A stretch of DNA of 64,000 nucleotides from Oscillospiraceae bacterium (GTDB lineage Bacteria; Bacillota; Clostridia; Oscillospirales; Ruminococcaceae): NCBI GenBank assembly GCA_017828975.1, contig JAGAJN010000022.1, positions 1-64,000 of the forward strand, in the 5' to 3' direction. The position numbers and the translations under genes are program-made. Positions 35,391 to 42,929 of the stretch are shown piece after piece. Numbering within the stretch: position 1 is the first letter of the stretch; every line of letters begins with the position of its first letter. The notes under the pieces were generated by a model. The model ran no database searches. It was given only the letters and a program-made list of their open reading frames with translations, and was not told the DNA's origin.

Positions 35391-36974
35391 TTGAGGTCTG
35401 TCAGGAACAGGTTTGCTTTGGCAGCTGCTTTGATCGTGCTGTTTACTGCGATCGTAGTCGGCGGTATAAGCGTGTTGGATAAAAAATATTCTCATAAGGA
35501 GAGCCTTGGCACCAATCTTGGGCTGGAATGTCGTGTTAAGGCTGCGGAGCTGGATAAGCTGCTCTCGGATACAGAAGCCTCCGTAGAGGCCGCTGCAAAG
35601 GCTGCAGGAGAGCTTCTGACGGCGGGCTGTGATGCAGAGGACATCGGAAGGACCGCTGCCCGTATTGCGGAAAACACAGAGGCAACGGCGGTTTACTTTA
35701 TTTCGGACGACAGCTCTTGTTTGTATGCAAGAGAAGCCGCTGCAAAGGATCTGGAGAAAAAGAGCGGCATTACGCTGTCCAAATATGATAATAAGGACGC
35801 AAAGGGGCTTGTATGGTCTGCGCCCCACGAAAATTCGGACATTGGTCAGACTGTTATAAGCTGCGCCTTCCCGGTGTATAACGGAAGCAAGCGTGCTGGC
35901 GTTATCGGTGCCGATATTGATTTTCAGAGATTTTTTGAACGTGCAGACACCGTGCTTGACGGCGGCGGATTTGTTATGCTTGCAAATTCCGAGGGAAAGC
36001 TCCTTACAGAGGGCGGTCTGACCGATGACGAGGCAGACGTTTTTGCTTCGTCGGTTTCGGTGGGCAGACAGCCGGGAGAGCTTTTTGCCTGCAATGTGTC
36101 GGGGAAAAGCTATACATTCTGTCTGGGAGAGCTTTCGGGAAATATGCGGCTGGTTTACGCTGTTCCCGCTAAGGAGATCTCGGCAAAGGCTTCAAAACCG
36201 CTGGCTCTTTCGGGGCATATACTGGTGGTTGTTATGCTGACCATCGGCGGTGCGGCAGCTGCTGCGTATATTGCCGATCGGCATGTTATCCGTCCGCTGA
36301 GGGAGATGAACAACGCTATCAGAAGGATCTCCGACGGTGAGCTGGATACGGATATTTCCTGGCGTTCAAAGGATGAGTTCGGACTTTTTGCGGACGCTTT
36401 GCGCAAGGAAAGGGACAGCTTCCGCAAGAACAGCAGTCAGATAAACGATATTGCGTACAGAGATCCTCTGACAGGCGTCGGAAATTCTGCGGCATACCGT
36501 GAAGCTGTTATGAAGCTGAATGGAAAGATAAGGAAAAGTATCCCGAAATTTACCGTTATAGTGTTCGACATCAACAACCTGAAAAAGGTAAATGACAGTT
36601 ACGGACATAATTTCGGCGATATTCTCATTACCTCCGCAAGCAAGCTTATTCGGGAGACCTTCGAGCCTAACGGCATTTATCGTATAGGAGGCGACGAATT
36701 CTGCGTTATCCTTGAGGGCGATAATGCGGCGATGTACAATGAGCTTCTGAACGATTTTGCAAAGAGTATTGAGCGTTTCAACAATTCGGCGCAGGCAAGG
36801 CTGCCTGTTTCGGTGGCAAGCGGATATTCGCAGTATAATTCCGACGACGACAATTATATGAGCGTTTTCCGTCGGGCAGACAGTGCTATGTACAGTAACA
36901 AGGAAGAAATGAAGAGAACTATGGGTGACGGACTTCCCGAAAAGCGTCATTCCGACCTATTTAAGCCAATATAA
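35391..36974 (+). CDS. Membrane diguanylate cyclase (Cache-like/HAMP/GGDEF)
   Basis: Makes the second messenger c-di-GMP from two GTP. The 527-residue protein has a first transmembrane helix (about 9-27), an extracytoplasmic sensor of about 240 residues that looks Cache-like, a second helix (about 270-295), a HAMP region (to about 345) and a GGDEF domain with intact IGGDEF near residues 432-437. The RxxD inhibitory site usually five residues before GGDEF is absent. The start is TTG at 35391 after AAAGGGGG. It has its own terminator downstream. Confidence 0.9.
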   Translation: MRSVRNRFALAAALIVLFTAIVVGGISVLDKKYSHKESLGTNLGLECRVKAAELDKLLSDTEASVEAAAKAAGELLTAGCDAEDIGRTAARIAENTEATAVYFISDDSSCLYAREAAAKDLEKKSGITLSKYDNKDAKGLVWSAPHENSDIGQTVISCAFPVYNGSKRAGVIGADIDFQRFFERADTVLDGGGFVMLANSEGKLLTEGGLTDDEADVFASSVSVGRQPGELFACNVSGKSYTFCLGELSGNMRLVYAVPAKEISAKASKPLALSGHILVVVMLTIGGAAAAAYIADRHVIRPLREMNNAIRRISDGELDTDISWRSKDEFGLFADALRKERDSFRKNSSQINDIAYRDPLTGVGNSAAYREAVMKLNGKIRKSIPKFTVIVFDINNLKKVNDSYGHNFGDILITSASKLIRETFEPNGIYRIGGDEFCVILEGDNAAMYNELLNDFAKSIERFNNSAQARLPVSVASGYSQYNSDDDNYMSVFRRADSAMYSNKEEMKRTMGDGLPEKRHSDLFKPI

Positions 36975-37008
36975 TGCGGCAGTTTTCAAGTTGCCGCATT
37001 TTTATTTT
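36973..37008 (+). terminator. Intrinsic terminator after GGDEF gene
   Basis: AATGCGGCA (36973-36981) pairs with TGCCGCATT (36992-37000), then T-rich sequence. The stem begins within the stop codon of the cyclase gene. Confidence 0.85.
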
Positions 37009-37017
37009 AAAAAACTC

Positions 37018-37046
37018 TTGACAAAACAATATTGCTGTGCTATAAT
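37018..37046 (+). promoter_or_regulatory. Sigma-A promoter of smpB-ssrA
   Basis: Perfect TTGACA at 37018-37023 and perfect TATAAT at 37041-37046 with 17-base spacing, 32 bases before the smpB start. Confidence 0.92.
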
Positions 37047-37078
37047 GAGATACTACCCAAACGATGAAAGGAGTGCCG

Positions 37079-37546
37079 ATGATGGATAAGGAAAATTTCA
37101 AAACGATAGCCGAAAACCGTCAGGTTCGGCACGAATACTTTATTATCGAAAGCCTTGAAGCAGGCATTGAGCTTGTGGGTACGGAGGTAAAATCTATCCG
37201 TCAGGGCGGGGTAAATCTGAAGGACAGCTGGTGTTCCATTGAGGACGGCGAGCTGTTCGTCAAGCAGATGCACATATCTCCCTATGACCACGGCAATATC
37301 TTCAACAAGGACCCTATGAGGACACGAAGGCTGCTTGTCCACAAAAACGAGATAATGCGGCTTTTCGGCAAGGTGAAGCAGGAGGGGCTTACGCTGATAC
37401 CCGTTTCCATGTACTTCAAGGGTTCGAGAGTCAAGGTTCAGGTCGGGTTGTGCAAGGGTAAAAAGCTTCACGATAAGCGTGCCGATATGGCTTCCAGAGA
37501 TGCCAAGCGTGAGATCGAAAGAGCCGTTAAGGAACGCAACCATTAA
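37079..37546 (+). CDS. smpB: SsrA-binding protein SmpB
   Basis: Partner of tmRNA in trans-translation; mimics the anticodon arm in the decoding centre. The 155-residue protein has AENRQVRHEYFIIESLEAG, GTEVKSIRQGGVNLKDS and a basic C-terminal tail (KKLHDKRADMASRDAKREIER). Two ATGs are adjacent (37079 and 37082), after AAAGGAG. It lies directly upstream of ssrA, its functional partner. Confidence 0.97.
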   Translation: MMDKENFKTIAENRQVRHEYFIIESLEAGIELVGTEVKSIRQGGVNLKDSWCSIEDGELFVKQMHISPYDHGNIFNKDPMRTRRLLVHKNEIMRLFGKVKQEGLTLIPVSMYFKGSRVKVQVGLCKGKKLHDKRADMASRDAKREIERAVKERNH

Positions 37547-37547
37547 C

Positions 37548-37902
37548 GGGGATGTAAAGGTTTCGACGGGGGTTGTGAAGTTCGATAAGCGGGCAGAGGT
37601 CGCCTCATCTCTTTAAACGGGGCAAACGTTTATAAATTTAAACGACAACTCTAATTTTGAATTAGCAGCTGCTTAATTGCTGCTCGTCCGGCAGAGAAGT
37701 ACCGCGGTCTCTGATTCGGGCGTCGACTAGCGGTGAACGTCAGGGGAATTCGTCTGCGCTCCTCTGATGTATCAGCAGACTACCAAGCATCTGAGCCTGT
37801 CCGCCGGCGCTGATGCAAGGGAACGCAAATGACGGAATACGCCCGTAGAAGTTCGTATGGATCGGCTTTCGGACAGGAGTTCGATTCTCCTCATCTCCAC
37901 CA
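37548..37902 (+). ncRNA. ssrA: Transfer-messenger RNA (tmRNA)
   Basis: Rescues ribosomes stalled on broken mRNA. The 5' GGGGATG (37548-37554) pairs with CATCTCC near the 3' end to form the acceptor stem; an encoded ACCA ends at 37902. TTTCGACGGGG and GGAGTTCGATTCTCC give the tRNA-like D and T regions. The peptide tag frame ends NDNSNFELAAA (37641-37673) followed by TAA. The resume codon upstream of this is uncertain; candidate codons in frame start at 37632 or before. Length about 355 bases is normal. Confidence 0.95.
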
Positions 37903-37904
37903 TT

Positions 37905-37935
37905 AAGGCACCGTTTTGCGGTGCCTTTTCCTTTT
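37905..37935 (+). terminator. Intrinsic terminator of ssrA
   Basis: GGCACCG (37907-37913) pairs with CGGTGCC (37919-37925), followed by TTTT and further T-rich sequence, 5 bases after the tmRNA 3' end. Confidence 0.85.
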
Positions 37936-37981
37936 GCTGTATGCATAGGCATCATTTCCCATAGATGGAAGAATCTTTGCA

Positions 37982-38010
37982 TTGCACTTTTGTAACCGTT
38001 TTGTTATAAT
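37982..38010 (+). promoter_or_regulatory. Sigma-A promoter of micro-ORF unit
   Basis: TTGCAC at 37982-37987 and perfect TATAAT at 38005-38010, spaced 17 bases. It would start transcription near 38017, producing an RNA of about 270 bases that ends at the terminator at 38287. Confidence 0.8.
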
Positions 38011-38018
38011 TAGAGTAT

Positions 38019-38123
38019 CCCTTTGAGGAAAGTATCGGTAAAAGACTTTTAGCGGTACCGAGCGACAAACTTTATCGTTCTATTAATGCAATAAACGAAA
38101 TGACAAAGGGGTCGCCTCTTGGG
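38019..38123 (+). ncRNA. Candidate structured leader RNA before micro-ORF
   Basis: Non-coding and foldable. CCC/GGG (38019-38021, 38121-38123) and GAGG/CCTC (38025-38028, 38115-38118) form a closing helix. Inside are TCGGTA/TACCGA (38035-38040, 38056-38061), GCGAC/GTCGC (38062-38066, 38111-38115) and CGTT-TATT/AATA-AACG (38076-38097). This multi-branched layout resembles a cis-regulatory RNA. I do not recognise it as a known riboswitch class. Confidence 0.5.
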
Positions 38124-38147
38124 AAATAACATTAGGAGGTAAAAAAT

Positions 38148-38207
38148 ATGTGCAATTTCTTCGCATCTATCTGTGAGATACTCAAAAACTTCTGCGGTCT
38201 TTACTAA
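38148..38207 (+). CDS. Micro-protein, 19 codons, unknown function
   Basis: The ATG at 38148 lies 7 bases after a perfect AGGAGGT (38134-38140). It opens a short frame encoding MCNFFASICEILKNFCGLY, with stop TAA at 38205. The product has three Cys and is hydrophobic and aromatic, like a short membrane-active or signalling peptide. Its own promoter, long leader and terminator surround it. Nothing in known families could be matched. It could instead be a leader peptide whose translation controls the RNA, but no downstream gene lies before the terminator. Confidence 0.55.
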   Translation: MCNFFASICEILKNFCGLY

Positions 38208-38255
38208 TGAAGTAAATTCATCTGAGAGAATACATACCGTCAAGTGACATATATG

Positions 38256-38287
38256 GCAGCCCGAGGTTTCTCGGGCTGCTTTTATTT
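38256..38287 (+). terminator. Intrinsic terminator of micro-ORF unit
   Basis: Perfect 10-bp stem GCAGCCCGAG/CTCGGGCTGC (38256-38265, 38270-38279), loop GTTT, followed by a T-rich stretch. Confidence 0.9.
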
Positions 38288-38310
38288 CCGAAAATGTCAA
38301 AAAAATGGTC

Positions 38311-38339
38311 TTGAACTATTTTATACATTGTGCTATAAT
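38311..38339 (+). promoter_or_regulatory. Sigma-A promoter of cysteine desulfurase-thiI
   Basis: TTGAAC at 38311-38316 and perfect TATAAT at 38334-38339, spaced 17 bases, 49 bases before the gene start. Confidence 0.85.
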
Positions 38340-38387
38340 AAATAAGTTACTCAAATACCTACGATTTATCAATAAAGGACTGATAAT

Positions 38388-39530
38388 ATGGCAGTTTATC
38401 TTGACAATGCTGCGACCACTAAGCCCTGTGAGGCTGCGGTCGAGGCGGTTATTAACAATATTACGCTGGATTACGGAAACCCGTCCTCGCTGCATAAGCT
38501 TGGACTCAAGGCTGAGGAGGTCATCAGAGAATCCAGAAAGGCGGTCGCTGCCGCTCTTGTCTGCGAGCCGGACTGCGTTTATTTCACCTCGGGCGCTACC
38601 GAAAGCAATAACACCGCTCTTTTCGGAATTGCCGCAAACTACGGAAAACGCCGCAAAAAGCTGGTCATCACCGCTGTGGAGCACTCTTCCGTGGCTGCCC
38701 CCGCAAAGCATCTGGAGGATATGGGCTACGAGGTTGTGCGGATATATCCCGATTCAAGCGGAGAGATCTCTGCCGATGAATTTATAGCCGCTGTTGACGA
38801 GAACACATTTATGGTTTCCTGTATGCTGGTGAACAACGAAACGGGAGCGATCCACCCCGTCAAGAGAATCTTTTCGGCGGTCAAGAGAAGCTTTCCCGAA
38901 TGTGTCACCCACTGCGACGCTGTGCAGGGATTTATGAAGATACCGTTCAAGGCTGCCGACCTGTGCGCAGACCTTATCACCGTCAGCGGACACAAGATAC
39001 ACGCCGTAAAGGGCGCAGGTGCGCTGTTTGTGAAGAAGGGGACAAGAGTTGCTCCGCTTATTTACGGCGGGGGACAGGAGAAGGGGTTCCGTCCGGGAAC
39101 AGAGTCGGTGCCGCTTATTGCTGCGTTCGGTGCGGCGGTGAATTCCATGCGTCCCGGAATAAAAACGGCGTATTCCAATGCGGAGGAGCTGAACCGTTAT
39201 CTTCGGAAAAAGTTGGAAAAGCTGCCGTTTGTTACCATAAATTCCCGTGCGGAGAGCATTTCCCCGTATATACTGAATTTTTCTGCGGAGGGCGTCCGCT
39301 CGGAAACCATGCTTCACTATCTGGAGTCCAATGAGATATATGTTTCCAGCGGTTCTGCCTGCTCAAAGGGCGCAAAAAGTCCCGTTATCGCCGCTATGAA
39401 GCTAAAGGACAGCCTTGCGGATTCGGCTCTGCGTGCATCGTTCAGCCGAATGACCACTTACGGCGACATTGATATGCTTGTTAAATATTTACAGTTAGGT
39501 TATGAAAGTCTTGCAAAAGTAAAAAGATAA
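38388..39530 (+). CDS. Cysteine desulfurase (NifS/IscS family)
   Basis: PLP enzyme that removes sulfur from cysteine and passes it as a persulfide. The 380-residue protein has the substrate region YLDNAATTKP at the start, PLP Lys203 in SGHKIHAVKGAG, and the catalytic Cys325 in SSGSACSKG. It is followed after 13 bases by thiI, the usual partner in Firmicutes, so it probably supplies sulfur for tRNA 4-thiouridine as NifZ does in Bacillus. There are no Fe-S scaffold genes nearby. Confidence 0.94.
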   Translation: MAVYLDNAATTKPCEAAVEAVINNITLDYGNPSSLHKLGLKAEEVIRESRKAVAAALVCEPDCVYFTSGATESNNTALFGIAANYGKRRKKLVITAVEHSSVAAPAKHLEDMGYEVVRIYPDSSGEISADEFIAAVDENTFMVSCMLVNNETGAIHPVKRIFSAVKRSFPECVTHCDAVQGFMKIPFKAADLCADLITVSGHKIHAVKGAGALFVKKGTRVAPLIYGGGQEKGFRPGTESVPLIAAFGAAVNSMRPGIKTAYSNAEELNRYLRKKLEKLPFVTINSRAESISPYILNFSAEGVRSETMLHYLESNEIYVSSGSACSKGAKSPVIAAMKLKDSLADSALRASFSRMTTYGDIDMLVKYLQLGYESLAKVKR

Positions 39531-39543
39531 AAGGAGCACATAA

Positions 39544-40713
39544 ATGAAAGAGATTTTTCTTCTAAAAGAGGGCGAGATCGCTCTTAAAGGTCTGAATAAA
39601 AGGAATTTCGAGGAGGCGTTCATCAAGAATCTGCGTCATCGTCTGAAACCCCTCGGAAAGTTTGAATACACAAGGGCGCAGTCGACCGTTTATGTAATTC
39701 CCGGTGAGGACGTGGACGTTGATGAGGCGTTTTCACGCTGCCGGAAGGTGTTCGGTGCGGCTGCGGTTTGCCGTGCGGCAGTCTGCGAAAAGTCCATGGA
39801 AAGCATTGCGGAAACGGCTGTGGAATATCTCGGAGATGAGCTGTCCTGCAAGAGGACCTTCAAGGTGGAAGCAAAGCGTTCCGACAAGCATTTCCCGCTG
39901 AAATCTCCCGAAATATGCGCAGAATTGGGCGGTATATTGCTTGATAAATTTACAAATCTTTCCGTAGATGTGAAAAATCCCGAAATAACCGTGACGGTGG
40001 AGATAAGGGACACCAACGCCTATGTTCACGCCGTAAGAGTAAGCGGCGCAGGCGGTATCCCCGTGGGAACCTCAGGCAAGGCTATGCTGCTGCTTTCGGG
40101 CGGTATTGACAGCCCCGTAGCGGCGTATATGATGGCAAAGCGGGGCATATGCGTTGAAGCGATACATTTTGCCGCACCTCCCTATACCTCCGAAAGGGCT
40201 AGGCTGAAGGTTGAGCGTCTTTGCGAAAAGCTGACGCCCTACTGTGGCGACATCAAGTTCTTCTGCGTTCCGTTCACGAAGATACAGGAGGCACTTCGGG
40301 ACAATTGCCCCGAGGAGCTGTTCACTATCATAATGCGCCGTCTGATGATGGAAATTGCTCAGCGAGTTGCCGCAAAGGAGGACTGCATGGCGCTTATTAC
40401 GGGAGAGAGTGTCGGTCAGGTGGCAAGCCAGACACTGGGGGCTATGGTCTGCACGGACGCTGCCTGCCGTATTCCCGTGTTCCGTCCCGTTATCGGTATG
40501 GATAAGACGGAAATTATCGAGATTTCCCGAAAGATAGACACCTTTGAAACGTCCATCGAGCCTTACGAGGACTGCTGCACCGTGTTCACGCCCAAGCACC
40601 CCAAGACACGCCCCATTCTGGAGGAGGTCGTCAAGGCACAGGAAAGCTTTGATTTTGAACCGCTTATCGCAGAGGCTGTGGAGAATACGGAGCTTAAAGT
40701 TATCAAATTATAA
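39544..40713 (+). CDS. thiI: tRNA 4-thiouridine synthetase ThiI
   Basis: Activates uridine 8 of tRNA with ATP and inserts sulfur; some family members also serve thiamine synthesis. The 389-residue protein has an N-terminal ferredoxin-like and THUMP part (to about 165) and a PP-loop ATPase with SGGIDSPVAAYMMAKRG near residue 183. The C-terminal rhodanese domain of the Escherichia coli protein is missing, as usual in Firmicutes. The paired cysteine desulfurase upstream would donate sulfur. Confidence 0.95.
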   Translation: MKEIFLLKEGEIALKGLNKRNFEEAFIKNLRHRLKPLGKFEYTRAQSTVYVIPGEDVDVDEAFSRCRKVFGAAAVCRAAVCEKSMESIAETAVEYLGDELSCKRTFKVEAKRSDKHFPLKSPEICAELGGILLDKFTNLSVDVKNPEITVTVEIRDTNAYVHAVRVSGAGGIPVGTSGKAMLLLSGGIDSPVAAYMMAKRGICVEAIHFAAPPYTSERARLKVERLCEKLTPYCGDIKFFCVPFTKIQEALRDNCPEELFTIIMRRLMMEIAQRVAAKEDCMALITGESVGQVASQTLGAMVCTDAACRIPVFRPVIGMDKTEIIEISRKIDTFETSIEPYEDCCTVFTPKHPKTRPILEEVVKAQESFDFEPLIAEAVENTELKVIKL

Positions 40714-40825
40714 TTATCTTGAATACAAATTGTATACGGGGGATTTACCGCGGGTAAAGAGATATACAAAACGTAAAATCAAACAACTGATATTTGTTAA
40801 AATCGACAATAAAACGGCTCAAAAC

Positions 40826-40854
40826 TTGACAAAACGGTTACAAAGTAGTATTAT
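40826..40854 (+). promoter_or_regulatory. Sigma-A promoter of sortase cluster
   Basis: Perfect TTGACA at 40826-40831 and TATTAT at 40849-40854, spaced 17 bases. Transcription would start near 40861, about 80 bases before the first sortase gene. No other promoter is obvious until the terminator at 47591, so the five genes may be one operon. Confidence 0.8.
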
Positions 40855-40940
40855 TAGATTATATAGAAACTGGGGGAGAAGTGTAACCTTTTGTCGGTTT
40901 TGCTGTTTTCTTACTGATTTTCTGCAAATGAGGTGAGCAG

Positions 40941-41912
40941 ATGGCAATGTCTAAATCCGCTCAGGCAGCTTACAAAAAGGCTGTCAAAGCGAAGAAAAAG
41001 AAAAAAAGAGGTCACTGGCTTCTTATACAAAAGGGTGACAGCTTCAAGGAGATAGTCAGCAAGATAATCACGCAGATAGCCTGTGTGGTGCTGGCAGGAT
41101 GTATTCTTATCCTCGGAAATGAGGCAAGGCTCATGCTTGCAAATTTCCGGCTGAATTCCTCCCTGCAGACTATTGTAAAGGATTTTTCCACCGTCGTTTC
41201 CGATGCTGTGGGCGGCGACAAGCTTACACCCGCTGCCGAAAAGCTTTTGCAGCTTAACCCCGATACGGTCGGCTGGGTAGTTATTGACGGCACAAATGTC
41301 AATCTCCCGGTTGTTCAGCGGAAAACTCCCGACGGAAATGAGTATTATCTTACCCGTTCCTTTGACGGTTCGAGCAATAAGGCGGGCACCATATTCCTTG
41401 ATTACAGAGCGACGCTTAATGCCAAGGAGCGTTCGGAAAATCTGGTGCTTTACGGGCATAATCAGCGGGACAAGTCAATGTTCGGCGACCTTGCTCAGTA
41501 TAAGCATAACATCGAATTTTACAAGGCGCACCCGACGGTGACCTTCTGCTCCAACTACCGCACGGACGTTTACAAGATATTTGCAATGTTCGTGACACCC
41601 GTCGAGCCTTATCAGACCAGCGACGGATTTATATTCGATTACCACAATTATATTAATTTTGATGATAACAGCGATTACGATACCTTCTATAATCTTGCGA
41701 TGGAACGCACTCAGATAATCACAGGCGTTGACATTAAGTACGGGGACGAGTTCCTGACGCTGTCCACCTGCAGCAATGAGTTTGAGCCGTCCAGATTTGT
41801 CGTTATCGCAAGAAAGGTCCGCAAGGGCGAGGACGCTTCCGTCGATACTTCGGCGGCGTATGTGAATCCCAACGCAAAGGAGCCTGAGTGGGACGTAATT
41901 TATGGCAGATAA
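40941..41912 (+). CDS. Class B sortase, paralog 1 (323 aa)
   Basis: Membrane transpeptidase that cleaves a sorting motif and attaches proteins to the cell wall or builds pili. A Lys-rich N-terminus and one transmembrane helix (about 41-60) precede the catalytic domain. His173 is in LYGHNQ, Cys277 in LSTCSNE and Arg285 in SRFVVIA, with a DYHNYINFDD segment typical of class B. Start ATG 40941 after AGGTGAG. First of four adjacent paralogs; no obvious substrate gene is next to it. Confidence 0.92.
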   Translation: MAMSKSAQAAYKKAVKAKKKKKRGHWLLIQKGDSFKEIVSKIITQIACVVLAGCILILGNEARLMLANFRLNSSLQTIVKDFSTVVSDAVGGDKLTPAAEKLLQLNPDTVGWVVIDGTNVNLPVVQRKTPDGNEYYLTRSFDGSSNKAGTIFLDYRATLNAKERSENLVLYGHNQRDKSMFGDLAQYKHNIEFYKAHPTVTFCSNYRTDVYKIFAMFVTPVEPYQTSDGFIFDYHNYINFDDNSDYDTFYNLAMERTQIITGVDIKYGDEFLTLSTCSNEFEPSRFVVIARKVRKGEDASVDTSAAYVNPNAKEPEWDVIYGR

Positions 41913-41924
41913 TGAGGTTAGTCT

Positions 41925-42914
41925 ATGTCCGAAAAAAAGAGCTTTGCTCAGCAGTTTATCCCTCAGAAAACCGATTCCGCTGCTGAGATAGTAAGAAAAA
42001 CAGCAGTGCTTATCATAGTCCCTGCGCTGCTCATTGTGGCGGCTGTTGTGGCTTTTCAGGCACTGAACGAGTACCGTGCGGCACAGCTTGACAAGGAGCT
42101 GGCAGAAAAGTACGAAAGTGCGGTCATTACGACTACTGCCGCACCCGAAACCGAAACTCTTCCGCCCGAAACGGAGTCCGAAACGACTACAACCGCACCT
42201 CCGCCGCTTGTTCCTCTGGCGCAGTTTGATGAATTTCTGGCGCAGAATCCCGATACGGCGGGCTGGATAACCGTCCCCGGGACGAACATCAACAATGTTG
42301 TAGTTCAGGCAGCCGACAATGATTACTATCTCGACAGGGATTTTAACGGAAACAAGTCACAGCCGGGAACTATCTATGCCGATTTCAGAGGCATTTTCAA
42401 CGACTATAACCAGTGCGACAACATCGTGCTTTACGGTCATAATCAGGCAAACGGCGCAATGTTCGGCACCCTGAAAAAATACAAGATCACCAAGCAGAAC
42501 ACATCGAATTTCAGCTTCTACAAGGAGCACCCGACCTTTAAGTTCTCCACCCTTTACGAGGAATACGAATATAAGATAATCGCAATGTTCGTTACCGAAG
42601 TAAACCCCGAACAGACAAGGGACGGTCAGATATTCGATTACCATAATTACATATATTTTGATGATAACGTGTGGAAGTACGATACCTTTATCGAGAACGT
42701 TATGGCGAGAACTGCCGTTGATACGGGAGTTGACGTGAACGAGGACGATAAGTTCGTGACACTTTCCACCTGCAGCAACGAGTTTGAGCCGTCCCGTTTT
42801 GTCGTTATCGGCAGACGTGTAAGAGATGGCGAGGACCCGTCTGTCGACACTTCTGCGGCTGTTCTCAATGAAGATGCCATTGAGCCCGATTGGAGCTACA
42901 TTTACAGCCGATGA
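41925..42914 (+). CDS. Class B sortase, paralog 2 (329 aa)
   Basis: N-terminal transmembrane helix (about 24-46), then a Thr/Glu/Pro-rich linker (68-95) and the class B catalytic domain with His172 (LYGHNQ), Cys283 (LSTCSNE) and Arg291 (SRFVVIG). The short cytoplasmic part KSFAQQFIPQKTDSAAEI resembles that of paralog 4, KSFTEMFIPLKTDSTN. Starts 12 bases after paralog 1 with a GAGG site. All catalytic residues are intact. Confidence 0.92.
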   Translation: MSEKKSFAQQFIPQKTDSAAEIVRKTAVLIIVPALLIVAAVVAFQALNEYRAAQLDKELAEKYESAVITTTAAPETETLPPETESETTTTAPPPLVPLAQFDEFLAQNPDTAGWITVPGTNINNVVVQAADNDYYLDRDFNGNKSQPGTIYADFRGIFNDYNQCDNIVLYGHNQANGAMFGTLKKYKITKQNTSNFSFYKEHPTFKFSTLYEEYEYKIIAMFVTEVNPEQTRDGQIFDYHNYIYFDDNVWKYDTFIENVMARTAVDTGVDVNEDDKFVTLSTCSNEFEPSRFVVIGRRVRDGEDPSVDTSAAVLNEDAIEPDWSYIYSR

Positions 42915-42929
42915 TTAGAGGTTATCCCT

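Noticed and set aside
37740-37982. 80-codon minus-strand frame over the 3' half of tmRNA
   Set aside because: The region is the tmRNA with acceptor stem and T-loop; frames of this kind on tmRNA and rRNA are a known source of false protein annotations.
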